Assembly: GCA_009885945.1 (NCBI GenBank)
Contig: VFJR01000024.1
Coordinates: forward strand, 1 to 50,633
DNA from: Anaerolineaceae bacterium
GTDB taxonomy: Bacteria > Chloroflexota > Anaerolineae > Anaerolineales > Villigracilaceae
DNA: 50,633 nucleotides
Reading direction: 5' to 3'
The position numbers and the translations under genes were made by a program. This document shows, one piece after another, positions 24,689 through 33,113 of this stretch. The notes beneath the pieces are model-generated. The model saw only the letters and a program-made list of their open reading frames with translations, ran no database searches and had not been told where the DNA came from. Position 1 is the stretch's first letter. Each line of letters begins with the position of its first letter.

Positions 24689-26206
24689 ATGACAGAATAC
24701 ACATCTCTTGAAAAGATCCGTTTAGAAAAACTGGAAGAACTGCGCGCCGAGGGCATTGATGCGTATCCTGCCCGCGCAACCCGCACGCATACCAGCGCGC
24801 AAGTCATCGCTGAGTTTGAAATTGCAGAAAAAGAAAACCGTGAATTAAAAGCGACTGTGGTTGGGCGAATTCGTGCCACCCGAGCAATGGGCAAACTTTC
24901 TTTCACGCACATTGAAGATGTTGACGGAAAAATTCAACTCTTTTTGCGCATGAACGAATTAACGCAAGCGCGTGTAGATTTCTTCAATAAGATGTTTGAT
25001 CTCGGTGATTTTATCCAAGCGGAAGGCGTGATGATGCGCACCAAAACGGGCGAAGCCACGCTTCATGTCCACGACTTCAAGCTGATTGCCAAATCGATCA
25101 GCCCGCTCCCCGCCGCAAAGGATGAGACTCTTGAAGATGGTACTGTTGTGAGACATGCCGGGTTAGAAGACCCAGAACTACGCGCGCGTCAACGATATGC
25201 CGACTTGGCAGTCAACCCACAAGTGCGCGAAACCTTCCGCAAACGCGCCGCAATCATCAAAGCCTTGCGCGAATTTTTAGATTCAAAAGATTTTCTCGAA
25301 GTGGAAACGCCGATTTTACAGCCTTTATACGGAGGCGCAGCGGCGCGCCCATTTGAGACTCATCACAACGAACTGAATCAGGATATGTACCTGCGCATTT
25401 CATTTGAGCTTTATCTCAAACGATTGCTGGTTGGCAACTTGGAGCGAGTCTACGAAATTGGACGCGACTTTCGCAACGAAGGCGTTTCTTTTAAACATAA
25501 CCCCGAATTTACCCAACTTGAATTCTATTGCGCCTACGCGGATTACTTTCAAGTAATGGAACTGACCGAACAAATGCTGGCATTCGTGGCAGAAAAAGTA
25601 ACGGGCTCCACCACTGTCAAGTTTGGAGAACACGAGTTGGACTTCAAACCGCCGTGGAAACGCGTGGAAATGCGCCAAGGCATCTTGGATACCAGCGCCA
25701 TTGACATTGCTCAACATAAAACCGCCGATGAATTATTCAGGGCAATCAAAGCAAAATACCCTAATAAAACGCCAGACCCCAAAGCGCCGCGCGGCAAGTT
25801 GATCGATTTTTTGGTCGGCGAATTTTTAGAACCAACTTTGATTCAGCCAACATTTCTATATAACTATCCACGCGATATTTCACCGCTGGCAAAATCCATG
25901 CCCAGCGACCCGCTGACTGTGGAACGCTTTGAGGGCTATCTAGCTGGCTTTGAATTATGCAATGCCTTCACTGAATTAAATGATCCGCTGGATCAGGAAC
26001 AACGCTTCCTTGAAATGGGGCGTGACTACGCCGATGACGAAGAAGAAAAACATCCAATGGATGAAGATTACTTGCGCGCCATGCGCTATGGAATGCCCCC
26101 CAACGGCGGCTTTGGCATGGGTGTTGACCGCCTGGTGATGGTGCTGACCGATAAGCACAGCATCCGCGAAGTATTATTGTTCCCGCCTTCTAGGAAAGAG
26201 GAATGA
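24689..26206 (+). CDS. lysS: lysyl-tRNA synthetase, class II
   Basis: This 505-residue enzyme charges tRNA-Lys. It has an N-terminal OB-fold anticodon-binding domain (about 55-165) and the class II catalytic core with motif 1 (FLEVETPILQP), motif 2 (FRNEGVSFKHNPEFTQLE) and motif 3 (GFGMGVDRLVMVL). Additional marks are GGAAARPF and YNYPRDISPLAK. A purine-rich GAAGAAAGAA precedes the ATG. A strong terminator follows. Gene order greA-lysS is common in several phyla. Confidence 0.97.
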   Translation: MTEYTSLEKIRLEKLEELRAEGIDAYPARATRTHTSAQVIAEFEIAEKENRELKATVVGRIRATRAMGKLSFTHIEDVDGKIQLFLRMNELTQARVDFFNKMFDLGDFIQAEGVMMRTKTGEATLHVHDFKLIAKSISPLPAAKDETLEDGTVVRHAGLEDPELRARQRYADLAVNPQVRETFRKRAAIIKALREFLDSKDFLEVETPILQPLYGGAAARPFETHHNELNQDMYLRISFELYLKRLLVGNLERVYEIGRDFRNEGVSFKHNPEFTQLEFYCAYADYFQVMELTEQMLAFVAEKVTGSTTVKFGEHELDFKPPWKRVEMRQGILDTSAIDIAQHKTADELFRAIKAKYPNKTPDPKAPRGKLIDFLVGEFLEPTLIQPTFLYNYPRDISPLAKSMPSDPLTVERFEGYLAGFELCNAFTELNDPLDQEQRFLEMGRDYADDEEEKHPMDEDYLRAMRYGMPPNGGFGMGVDRLVMVLTDKHSIREVLLFPPSRKEE

Positions 26207-26230
26207 AAAAAAATAAGTAGGTAAACAAGT

Positions 26231-26262
26231 ACACACGAAGGAAAACCTTCGTGTGTTTTTAA
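26231..26262 (+). terminator. terminator after lysS
   Basis: Perfect 11-bp stem ACACACGAAGG / CCTTCGTGTGT, loop AAAA, then TTTTAATTT. Confidence 0.93.
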
Positions 26263-26276
26263 TTTAACTCTCCAGC

Positions 26277-26282
26277 TATAAT
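26277..26282 (+). promoter_or_regulatory. -10 box (TATAAT) with leaderless geometry
   Basis: Six bases (CCCCGT) separate TATAAT from ATG 26289. It lies just after the lysS terminator, so this gene needs its own promoter. Confidence 0.65.
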
Positions 26283-26288
26283 CCCCGT

Positions 26289-27074
26289 ATGGAAAAACAG
26301 CCCTTCTGGACTCGCGACTCATCGGTATTACTCAGCGGATTTTTATTAACCATTTTATTAATTGCCTATATCTGGTGGCCCCTTGCAGAAGAAGTTCTCG
26401 TGTACATAGATTGGAACGGCAAGTGGTGGCTCTACATGGACTGGCTTTTACTAGGCGTGTTTCTATTCATGTCCATCACCATCGTGGCGCGCGCAAATCT
26501 TAAAACAGACTTACTAATCATCTTCGTAGGTATGTGCGGAGGGCTAGTGATCGAATCATGGGGCACACAAACCAACCTATGGCATTACTACACCGCCGAA
26601 CGCCCGCCCTTGTGGATCATCCCCGCCTGGCCCATCGCCAGCTTATCCATTGACCGCATTACCAGATTTCTAAATTCTTTTACTACAAAGGTCACAAAGT
26701 ATTACGAAGAAAAATCCTTTGTGACCTTTGTGTTTAAGATTTTATACTGGATCACCTTCGCCTCTTTCCTCACCCTTATGCTGGTCTTCGTTTCCCCAAC
26801 ATTCGACAAATCCTATACATGGGTCGCCGCCCTGTTATGCATCTTCCTGATCCTCACGCCAACAGATCATCGTTATGCATTGTTAACCTTCATCGCAGGC
26901 ACAGGGCTCGGATATTTCCTTGAGCTATGGGGCACAACTCGCGAATGTTGGACATATTACACAAATGAAACTCCGCCTTTGTTTGCAGTCCTAGCACATG
27001 GCATGGCGGCAGTGGCATTTTGGCGGGCGGGATTAGCGATCAATTTGATGCTTAAAAAATTACGCATTACGTAA
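26289..27074 (+). CDS. membrane protein with internal duplication
   Basis: I do not recognise this family. The 261-residue protein has about six to eight hydrophobic segments. Two halves carry the same motif: IESWGTQTNLWHYYTAERPPL (starting near residue 87) and LELWGTTRECWTYYTNETPPL (starting near 218), indicating an internal duplication. The conserved Trp, Tyr-Tyr and Pro-Pro suggest a ligand or cofactor site repeated in each half. The loop between halves (FTTKVTKYYEEKSFVTFVFK) is encoded by a perfect inverted repeat, so it looks inserted. TATAAT is 6 bases before the ATG. Confidence 0.6.
   Translation: MEKQPFWTRDSSVLLSGFLLTILLIAYIWWPLAEEVLVYIDWNGKWWLYMDWLLLGVFLFMSITIVARANLKTDLLIIFVGMCGGLVIESWGTQTNLWHYYTAERPPLWIIPAWPIASLSIDRITRFLNSFTTKVTKYYEEKSFVTFVFKILYWITFASFLTLMLVFVSPTFDKSYTWVAALLCIFLILTPTDHRYALLTFIAGTGLGYFLELWGTTRECWTYYTNETPPLFAVLAHGMAAVAFWRAGLAINLMLKKLRIT
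26685..26731. repeat. perfect inverted repeat inside the membrane protein gene
   Basis: ACAAAGGTCACAAAG (26685-26699) and CTTTGTGACCTTTGT (26717-26731), 15/15 complementary with a 17-base loop. It resembles 'CTTTGTG' type intergenic repeats but is translated in frame. Confidence 0.92.
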
Positions 27075-27095
27075 TGTGTATTACGTAATGCGTAA
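27060..27095. repeat. perfect palindrome of TTACGCA/TTACGTA heptads between convergent genes
   Basis: Arms TTACGCATTACGTAAT and ATTACGTAATGCGTAA (16 bp) with loop GTGT. The stop codon of the membrane protein gene lies within the first arm. It may act as a bidirectional terminator, though only short T-runs follow. Confidence 0.92.
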
Positions 27096-27117
27096 AGAGT
27101 AGTTTTACAAAAAAAAA

Positions 27118-27564
27118 TTAATCTAAAAGCGAAGCGGGGATATTGCCGCCGTTTTCAGCGATCTTCTTTAAGACTGTTTTGTGAAGCCAAACATTCATCT
27201 TGGCAGAATCACCCATCAAATCATCTGGGCAGCCAAGTTCTTTGGCAAGTTCATTGCGCGCTTCGCGGCTGCTATCAATATCCAACAGTTTGAGCAAATC
27301 TACAATGGAGACTTTCCAGTCAAGACCGGAGCCGTCTGCGAGACCGTTCAATTTTTTGACTACATCTACTTCAGACATAGAAGCGGCGGCTGACGCAACA
27401 GGCTTTGAAGCAGCAGCATCCTTACCTTGTTCATGCGCCATACCTGGCATTGGCTTAGAAGCCGTTGCTGGTTTTCCAGCAGGAGCAGTTGTCATTGGCT
27501 TAACTGTTGGCTCTGCTTCTTTTTTAATACCTAGCTTATCGAGAATTTTACTAAAGAAACCCAT
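27118..27564 (-). CDS. DUF3597-family protein
   Basis: This 148-residue protein has a charged N-terminus (MGFFSKILDKLGIKKEAE), an Ala/Pro/Lys-rich linker (about 20-60) and a C-terminal helical domain (VDVVKKLNGLADGSGLDWKVSIVDLLKLLDIDSSREARNELAKELG...NVWLHKTVLKKIAENGGNIP) typical of DUF3597. The function is unknown. AAAGGA precedes the ATG. The gap 27565-27800 upstream holds no gene; TATAAT near 27743 may belong to the plus-strand ABC operon. Confidence 0.85.
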   Translation of the reverse strand: MGFFSKILDKLGIKKEAEPTVKPMTTAPAGKPATASKPMPGMAHEQGKDAAASKPVASAAASMSEVDVVKKLNGLADGSGLDWKVSIVDLLKLLDIDSSREARNELAKELGCPDDLMGDSAKMNVWLHKTVLKKIAENGGNIPASLLD

Positions 27565-27800
27565 GATGAAATCCTTTTTTAATAAAGATACGGTATCAAA
27601 GTTGATTTTTTATAATCAGCCTTGACCTTGACATTATGCAAAGCGCATATTCCTACTTTGCATACATCCGCGCTTTTATGAAGCGGGTTACATAAATTAT
27701 TATACCTTTAAAAAAACCGCATAGCAATTCAAAATAAGAGTACTATAATAAACAGAAAAAAACAATCTTATTTGCCTTAATGAATTGAAAGGAATACAAC

Positions 27801-29030
27801 GTGATTTTATTTCTACGCTTGGCATGGCGTAACGTTTGGAGACAACGCCGCAGAACTTTTTTAATCGCCATTGGCATGGGCGTGACAATGACTCTACTTG
27901 TATTCTATGATGGACTCATTGGCGGATTTGAGCAGGCTATTTATGGTAACGCCATTCAACTGCTCGGAGGCAACATTCAAATCCACGCACCCGGCTACGG
28001 TGAAAAGTCCAGCAAGAAGCCGTTATTACCAATAACTAACCCAGATATCATCGTTCAAACTGCAGAAGCTCAGTCTGAGGTAATTGCTGCATCAAAACGC
28101 ATCGTCACAGGCGGGTTAGTAACCAACCGCGACGGCGCGTTTGCGGTCTCTATCATTGGCGTTGAAACAGAAAAAGAAGGCTTGATCACCCTTGTAGCGA
28201 GTAATATCTCAAACGGACGTTATCTAAAAGCGGACGATGGTGACTCGATCGTGATTGGCCAAGGACTCGCTATAGCCATGGATATAAAAGTTGGCGACCG
28301 CATCACGATGGTTGGCGGTTCAATCCATGAGCAAACCCGTCAACGCACCATGACCATCGTCGGCATTTATGATGTAGGCGTACCTTCAGTCGAGAAAAAC
28401 ACAATTTATATGTCACTAAGCGAAGCACAACAATTATTTGGTCTGGATGGTCAAGTTACTGAAGTAGTTGTGTCCTTAAAGCAGATCGGTCAAGAAACAA
28501 GCGTAATGAATGCTATCAATCAGTCTGCGCCTGGTTATGAAGTAACAAGTTGGGAAACCAGTATCCCAGACCTAAAAAAAACCATGGATATGAAAACAGG
28601 TGTGATGGGCGTGCTTGGCGTGTTCATGTTAGGGATTGCAGCCATCGGCATCCTCAATTTGTTAATGATGGCAGTTTTCGAACGCACACGCGAGATTGGC
28701 GTGATCGGCGCATTGGGACTGAAGCCTCGTGAGATCACACTTTTGTTTTTACTAGAAGGGATTCTGATTGGCGTGATGGGCGCTGCCATCGGCGCAACAT
28801 TGGGTACAACTCTCAATGGAATTTTCAGTGTGGTAGGCATGAACTATAGTAAGTTCGCCAATTTGACTGAGTACACCGCCTTAATTAACGGCAGCATATA
28901 CACTCAAATTGTGCCGCTTAAAGTACTTCAACATGCCGTCACAGTTGCTGTCATTTCTGCACTAGCTGCCTTATATCCCGCGATAGAAGCCTCAAGGCGT
29001 GAACCGGCTGAGGCGCTGCATTACGTTTAG
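27801..29030 (+). CDS. ABC transporter permease (FtsX/MacB type), first of two
   Basis: This 409-residue permease has an N-terminal membrane helix, a large extracytoplasmic MacB-type periplasmic core domain (about 45-260), and three C-terminal helices with the FtsX signature (LMMAVFERTREIGVIGALGLKPREITLLFLLEG). It starts with GTG, preceded by GAAAGGA. It is the first gene of a five-gene operon (permease, permease, ATPase, two lipoprotein adaptors) that probably exports or extracts a lipid, peptide or drug. Confidence 0.9.
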   Translation: MILFLRLAWRNVWRQRRRTFLIAIGMGVTMTLLVFYDGLIGGFEQAIYGNAIQLLGGNIQIHAPGYGEKSSKKPLLPITNPDIIVQTAEAQSEVIAASKRIVTGGLVTNRDGAFAVSIIGVETEKEGLITLVASNISNGRYLKADDGDSIVIGQGLAIAMDIKVGDRITMVGGSIHEQTRQRTMTIVGIYDVGVPSVEKNTIYMSLSEAQQLFGLDGQVTEVVVSLKQIGQETSVMNAINQSAPGYEVTSWETSIPDLKKTMDMKTGVMGVLGVFMLGIAAIGILNLLMMAVFERTREIGVIGALGLKPREITLLFLLEGILIGVMGAAIGATLGTTLNGIFSVVGMNYSKFANLTEYTALINGSIYTQIVPLKVLQHAVTVAVISALAALYPAIEASRREPAEALHYV

Positions 29031-29038
29031 TAAAAAAG

Positions 29039-29100
29039 CCTGACGGGTTTCCACAGAACCTTTCCAAAAAGACTCGTGCAGGTATATAAAACCTGTCAGG
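29039..29100 (+). promoter_or_regulatory. intercistronic hairpin between the two permease genes
   Basis: CCTGACGGGTTT (29039-29050) and AAACCTGTCAGG (29089-29100) are inverted, with one mismatch. It could stabilise the first message or tune translation of the second permease, whose GGAGG site lies directly downstream. Confidence 0.55.
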
Positions 29101-29116
29101 TTTGGAGGAAAATCTT

Positions 29117-30337
29117 ATGATGAATTATTTCAAAATGGCATATCGTAATTTAGGGCGGAATTTTCGCCGCACACTGCTTTCGGGAATGGCGCTTGCTATG
29201 GGGACCGCCCTGTTAATGTTCATTGCAGCTTTCTTCCAAGGTGAAATGCGCAGTTCCATGGAAACCACCCTGCGCCTTAACACCGGGCACCTGCAGGTTA
29301 AGGATGCAGAGTACGACCCTGATAAATTCAGCGTCGCCTGGGAATATTTGATCGAGAACCCGCAGCAAGTTTCAGCGCAAATAGAAGCGATGGATCAAGT
29401 TCAAGCGGCAACTCCGCGCTTATTCGCAAGCGGAATCGTATCAGTGTTAGAAGAATCAGTTGGCGTTCAAATTATGGGTATCATCCCTGATTCTTCAGCA
29501 AACGACCCCTATCGAGACGGCTTGATATCAGGTGAATTTCTAACCGCAGATGATCGTGAAGGAATTGTGATTGGCGCTCCGCTGGCAGAAAGTTTGGGAT
29601 TAAAAGTAGGAGATCAACTCGAACTGCTGGTAAATACATCTGAAGGCAATGTGGATAAACAAAAATTCACAATACGCGGCATCTTTTCAACGGGCACAAC
29701 CTCATACGATAAGAGTGTTGTGTTACTGCCGCTCGCCAAGGCACAGGCTTTTTCAGGCGCGGCTGATCATGCTAGTATGATCTTCATTCTTTTAAAAGAC
29801 CGCGAACAAGCAGATGCTGTTGCAGGTGCAATCCAAGGAAATGGACTTCAAATTAAAACGTGGAAAGAATTAAACGAACTACTTGTACTGATCAACGACT
29901 TCTCAAACGCATATCTTACGGTACTCAACTTGATCATCCTTGGCGTAACTGCCACTGTGATCGTCAATACATTACTCATGTCTGTCTTTGAACGCACACG
30001 TGAGATCGGCATTCTTACTGCAATAGGCATGAAAGGACGCCAAATTATTGCCCTATTTCTTGCAGAGGCAACATTACTTGCTCTGGGCGGAATAACATTC
30101 GGTTCGTTAATCGGCTGGGCAATCTCTGCCTACTACAGCAAAGTCGGCGTGTATTTTGGAGACCTAGGCATGAGCAACGATATGCTTCTCAACGACCGCA
30201 TCTATACTGAACTGACGCTTGACTCTGCCGTCAACTTGATCGTCACTGCATTCATTATCACCATACTCGCTTCACTCTACCCAGCCCGAATGGCTTCCCG
30301 CATGGAGCCAGTGGAAGCCTTGCACGGCGCACAATAA
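29117..30337 (+). CDS. ABC transporter permease (FtsX/MacB type), second of two
   Basis: This 406-residue permease has the same layout as its upstream neighbour: an N-terminal helix, an extracytoplasmic core domain and a C-terminal FtsX module (LLMSVFERTREIGILTAIGMKGRQIIALFLAEA). The two permeases probably form a heterodimer. GGAGG at 29104-29108 sets the start at ATG 29117 (or the adjacent ATG 29120). Twelve bases separate its stop from the ATPase gene. Confidence 0.9.
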   Translation: MMNYFKMAYRNLGRNFRRTLLSGMALAMGTALLMFIAAFFQGEMRSSMETTLRLNTGHLQVKDAEYDPDKFSVAWEYLIENPQQVSAQIEAMDQVQAATPRLFASGIVSVLEESVGVQIMGIIPDSSANDPYRDGLISGEFLTADDREGIVIGAPLAESLGLKVGDQLELLVNTSEGNVDKQKFTIRGIFSTGTTSYDKSVVLLPLAKAQAFSGAADHASMIFILLKDREQADAVAGAIQGNGLQIKTWKELNELLVLINDFSNAYLTVLNLIILGVTATVIVNTLLMSVFERTREIGILTAIGMKGRQIIALFLAEATLLALGGITFGSLIGWAISAYYSKVGVYFGDLGMSNDMLLNDRIYTELTLDSAVNLIVTAFIITILASLYPARMASRMEPVEALHGAQ

Positions 30338-30349
30338 AGGAGAAATATC

Positions 30350-31036
30350 ATGGAAGTCGCAAAACTAACAGACGTCACCCGCAAATATAAAATCGGCGAA
30401 GTAGAAACACGCGCCTTAAACGGAGTAAGCATAATCATTAACGATGGCGAATTCACATCACTGATAGGTCCTTCAGGTTCTGGTAAGACAACTCTCTTAC
30501 AACTCATCGGGTGTTTGGACCAGCCATCATCCGGCAAAATAGTGATTAATGGCAAAGACACCACCAATTTAAATCGAAATCAACGCGCAGATTTGCGCAA
30601 GGAAACAATTGGTTTTGTATTTCAATTTTTTGCACTCATCCCAACACTGACTGCTTATGAAAATGTTGAAATGCCTCTTTTACTCAACGGCAAGAATCCA
30701 GCGGAGCGTAAGCAACGTACACTAGAATTGCTTGATGCAGTCGATATGGGCAAACGCGCAAACCATCGACCCGATCAACTTTCAGGCGGACAACAACAAC
30801 GCGTCGCTATCGCCCGTGCGCTTGCCACCAACCCTAAGCTAATCCTCGCTGATGAGCCGACCGCAAACCTCGACACCGAAAATGGTGAGCAAGTGATGGA
30901 GATCATGAAGAGGCTCAACAAAGATACAGGCGCTACTTTTGTCTTTGCTACACATGATCCCCGCGTAATAAAATACGCAAGCAGGGTTGTCACCTTGCAA
31001 GATGGTCTAATCGTTAAAGATAGTAATTCAAAATAA
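30350..31036 (+). CDS. ABC transporter ATP-binding protein (LolD/MacB type)
   Basis: This 228-residue ATPase has Walker A GPSGSGKT (about 42-49), a Q-loop ([22 protein letters not shown]), signature LSGGQQQR, Walker B LILADEPT, and the His-switch (FATHDP). Sequence and length match the LolD/MacB/YtrE group that energises FtsX-type permeases. AAGGAG precedes the ATG. It is cytoplasmic and should pair with the two upstream permeases. Confidence 0.95.
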   Translation: MEVAKLTDVTRKYKIGEVETRALNGVSIIINDGEFTSLIGPSGSGKTTLLQLIGCLDQPSSGKIVINGKDTTNLNRNQRADLRKETIGFVFQFFALIPTLTAYENVEMPLLLNGKNPAERKQRTLELLDAVDMGKRANHRPDQLSGGQQQRVAIARALATNPKLILADEPTANLDTENGEQVMEIMKRLNKDTGATFVFATHDPRVIKYASRVVTLQDGLIVKDSNSK

Positions 31037-31056
31037 ACACTCGGAGAAGTTAACAA

Positions 31057-31845
31057 ATGAAGAAGTTCCAATATGTATTGCTCGGTATATTCGCCCTCGC
31101 TTTCACAGCTTGCGGCGCTCAAGCCACACCAAGCGCAATCCCCACTGTATCAATCGACACAGCCTTACAACCTGAAGCATCATCAAGCCAAGTCACAGCC
31201 TCGGGCATTGTAGTTCCGCAAACAAAAGTAGAACTGGCATTCCCGCTTGCGGGCACAATTAAAACTGTTGAGGTGGCAGAAGGCGATTCAGTAAAAGCGA
31301 ATCAACCTCTCGTTACATTGGATGCGGGTATTCTTTCAGCGCGTGTTCGTCAAGCAGAGGCAAACGTACTTACATCAGAAGCACAAGCCGCATATCTAGT
31401 TCGCGTTGGCACATCGCAGGAAAATCTCGATTCAGCGCGTGCAGATGTAGAACGCTCAAAAGCATCGTTGGACATTGCAAAAGTTCAACTTGCGCAAGCC
31501 ACACTAAATGCTCCTTTTGACGGCACGATCGCATCAATCAATGCTTCACCTGCCCAATATGTTTCACCCGCACAGGTGGTACTCACAATTGGTGATCTTT
31601 CACAATTCATTATTGAAACAACTGACTTAAGTGAAAAAGACGTGGTCAGTGTCCAAATTGGTCAAACAGCAAATGTGTTTATAGAAGCTCTTAATCAAAA
31701 CTATACAGGCAAGATAATTGATATTGCGCGCATTTCTGAAACTGTTGGCGGCGACATTGTTTACACTGTTAAGATCAAACTCAATGAAAAACCAGCAGGT
31801 CTACGCTGGGGCATGAGCACGGAAGTTTCAATTGAAACAAAATAG
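31057..31845 (+). CDS. lipoprotein membrane-fusion adaptor (HlyD/RND-type), first of two
   Basis: This 262-residue lipoprotein (lipobox FTAC) has a biotinyl-lipoyl-like domain (GTIKTVEVAEGDSVKANQPLVTLD), a short coiled hairpin (about 95-150), the second lipoyl half (LNAPFDGTIASINASPAQYV) and a beta-barrel domain (VQIGQTANVFIEALN). It works outside the membrane next to the MacB-like permeases. A typical MacA/HlyD adaptor has a membrane helix and a longer hairpin; here the anchor is lipid. GGAGAAG precedes the ATG. Confidence 0.88.
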   Translation: MKKFQYVLLGIFALAFTACGAQATPSAIPTVSIDTALQPEASSSQVTASGIVVPQTKVELAFPLAGTIKTVEVAEGDSVKANQPLVTLDAGILSARVRQAEANVLTSEAQAAYLVRVGTSQENLDSARADVERSKASLDIAKVQLAQATLNAPFDGTIASINASPAQYVSPAQVVLTIGDLSQFIIETTDLSEKDVVSVQIGQTANVFIEALNQNYTGKIIDIARISETVGGDIVYTVKIKLNEKPAGLRWGMSTEVSIETK

Positions 31846-31855
31846 CGAGCTGCCA

Positions 31856-32689
31856 ATGAAGAAATTTTTCTGGATACCTTTTCTCACGCTGATCATTTTT
31901 CTTTCAGCTTGCGGCAATTCTGCAACCCCTGCCCCGCTTCCCTCATTGACATCTGAGCCTGCCTCAACCACAAATGATTTTTCTTCCTCCGAGAGCGTAA
32001 TCGCCTCCGCAAAAATAATGCCATCCATTCATTCAAACATGGCTTTTATTATCTCTGCGCCTGTAAAAGGAATATTAGTGAAAGAAGGCGATCAAGTAAA
32101 AGCTGGTGATGAATTGATCGTTTTACATACCCCAGACCTAGAGCTAGCGATCGCTGAAGCAGAGTTTGCGGTGCAGTCTGCGCAGTCAAAACTTGAGCGC
32201 GCCAACGATCCATATAAAAGAGTATTTTCGGATGGCAGGGTTACTTATGTAAGCGGCTATTTAGAACAAAAACTACAAGCCAAAGCACGCCTACAAGCCG
32301 CACTGGCTTCATTAGACGAAGCTAAAGCTGCCTTCGCACAAGGGCTATTACTTGCGCCGTTCAACGGCACTATTGTTGATATAAGTATTGAACAAAACGA
32401 ATTATCATCACCAGGTAAAATAGTTTTGATTATTGCGGATACATTTAAAATGCAGATCGAAACAACAGATTTAAGCGAACGTGATATTCCACGCATCAGC
32501 ATAGGTCAGGCTGTTAATGTTTATATTGAAGCGCTAGACATGAATGTTACAGGCAAAGTCATTCGCATCTCCCCAACATCAGACATTGTAGGCGGCGATA
32601 CAGTGTATCCCGTCACGATTGAATTAGACGAACAACCCACCGGCATGCTATGGGGCATGAGCGCAGAAGTTGAAATCACAACCAAATAA
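31856..32689 (+). CDS. lipoprotein membrane-fusion adaptor (HlyD/RND-type), second of two
   Basis: This 277-residue paralogue of the preceding adaptor has lipobox LSAC and the same split lipoyl domain (GILVKEGDQVKAGDELIVLH; LLAPFNGTIVDISIEQ), coiled hairpin and beta-barrel (ISIGQAVNVYIEALDMN). I chose ATG 31856, 10 bases after the stop of the first adaptor, because the signal peptide (MKKFFWIPFLTLIIFLSAC) begins there. The tandem pair probably arose by duplication and may form a mixed ring on the transporter. Confidence 0.87.
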   Translation: MKKFFWIPFLTLIIFLSACGNSATPAPLPSLTSEPASTTNDFSSSESVIASAKIMPSIHSNMAFIISAPVKGILVKEGDQVKAGDELIVLHTPDLELAIAEAEFAVQSAQSKLERANDPYKRVFSDGRVTYVSGYLEQKLQAKARLQAALASLDEAKAAFAQGLLLAPFNGTIVDISIEQNELSSPGKIVLIIADTFKMQIETTDLSERDIPRISIGQAVNVYIEALDMNVTGKVIRISPTSDIVGGDTVYPVTIELDEQPTGMLWGMSAEVEITTK

Positions 32690-32712
32690 ATTTATTATCA
32701 CAACCAAGATAT

Positions 32713-32750
32713 AAAAAGTGCGCTGATTTATGTCAGCGCACTTTTTATAT
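32713..32750 (+). terminator. terminator of the ABC operon
   Basis: Perfect 14-bp stem AAAAAGTGCGCTGA / TCAGCGCACTTTTT, loop TTTATG. Confidence 0.93.
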
Positions 32751-33113
32751 CCCTTAAAAAATTGGCAGACATCATCTCTGCGATCAAACGCATATCATTC
32801 GAGATTATAGATAACAATATGAAAAATATATTCTTTATCAAAAACCTCCAACCTTAAAAAGGTTAAAGACCTTAAAAACCTTAATGGCAAGCCGCATAAA
32901 ATAATACTTTATGCATTCAATCAGTTGAATATTTTAAGAAAAAAGAAAGGTTAAAAACCTTTACATATATCAATATATGTATACAATGTATGTATATAAA
33001 CATAATAAATCGGCAATACCTAAGTTGATTTATTATTAAATATAAAATATAAATCAAAGAAACATAAATCAATCAACGACAATTGTTGATTGAACAAAGT
33101 GAAAGGAAATAAA
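32751..33113 (+). promoter_or_regulatory. AT-rich leader with several dyads upstream of the ATP-grasp gene
   Basis: No gene is seen in these 363 bases, which are far richer in A/T than their surroundings. Dyads include AACCTTAAAAAGGTT (32850-32864), AAAGGTTAAAAACCTTT (32946-32962), ACATATATCAATATATGT (from about 32963), and CAATCAAC / GTTGATTG (33070-33077 and 33085-33092), which ends about 10 bases before the Shine-Dalgarno site. These could be operators or alternative RNA stems controlling the ligase gene. Confidence 0.55.
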
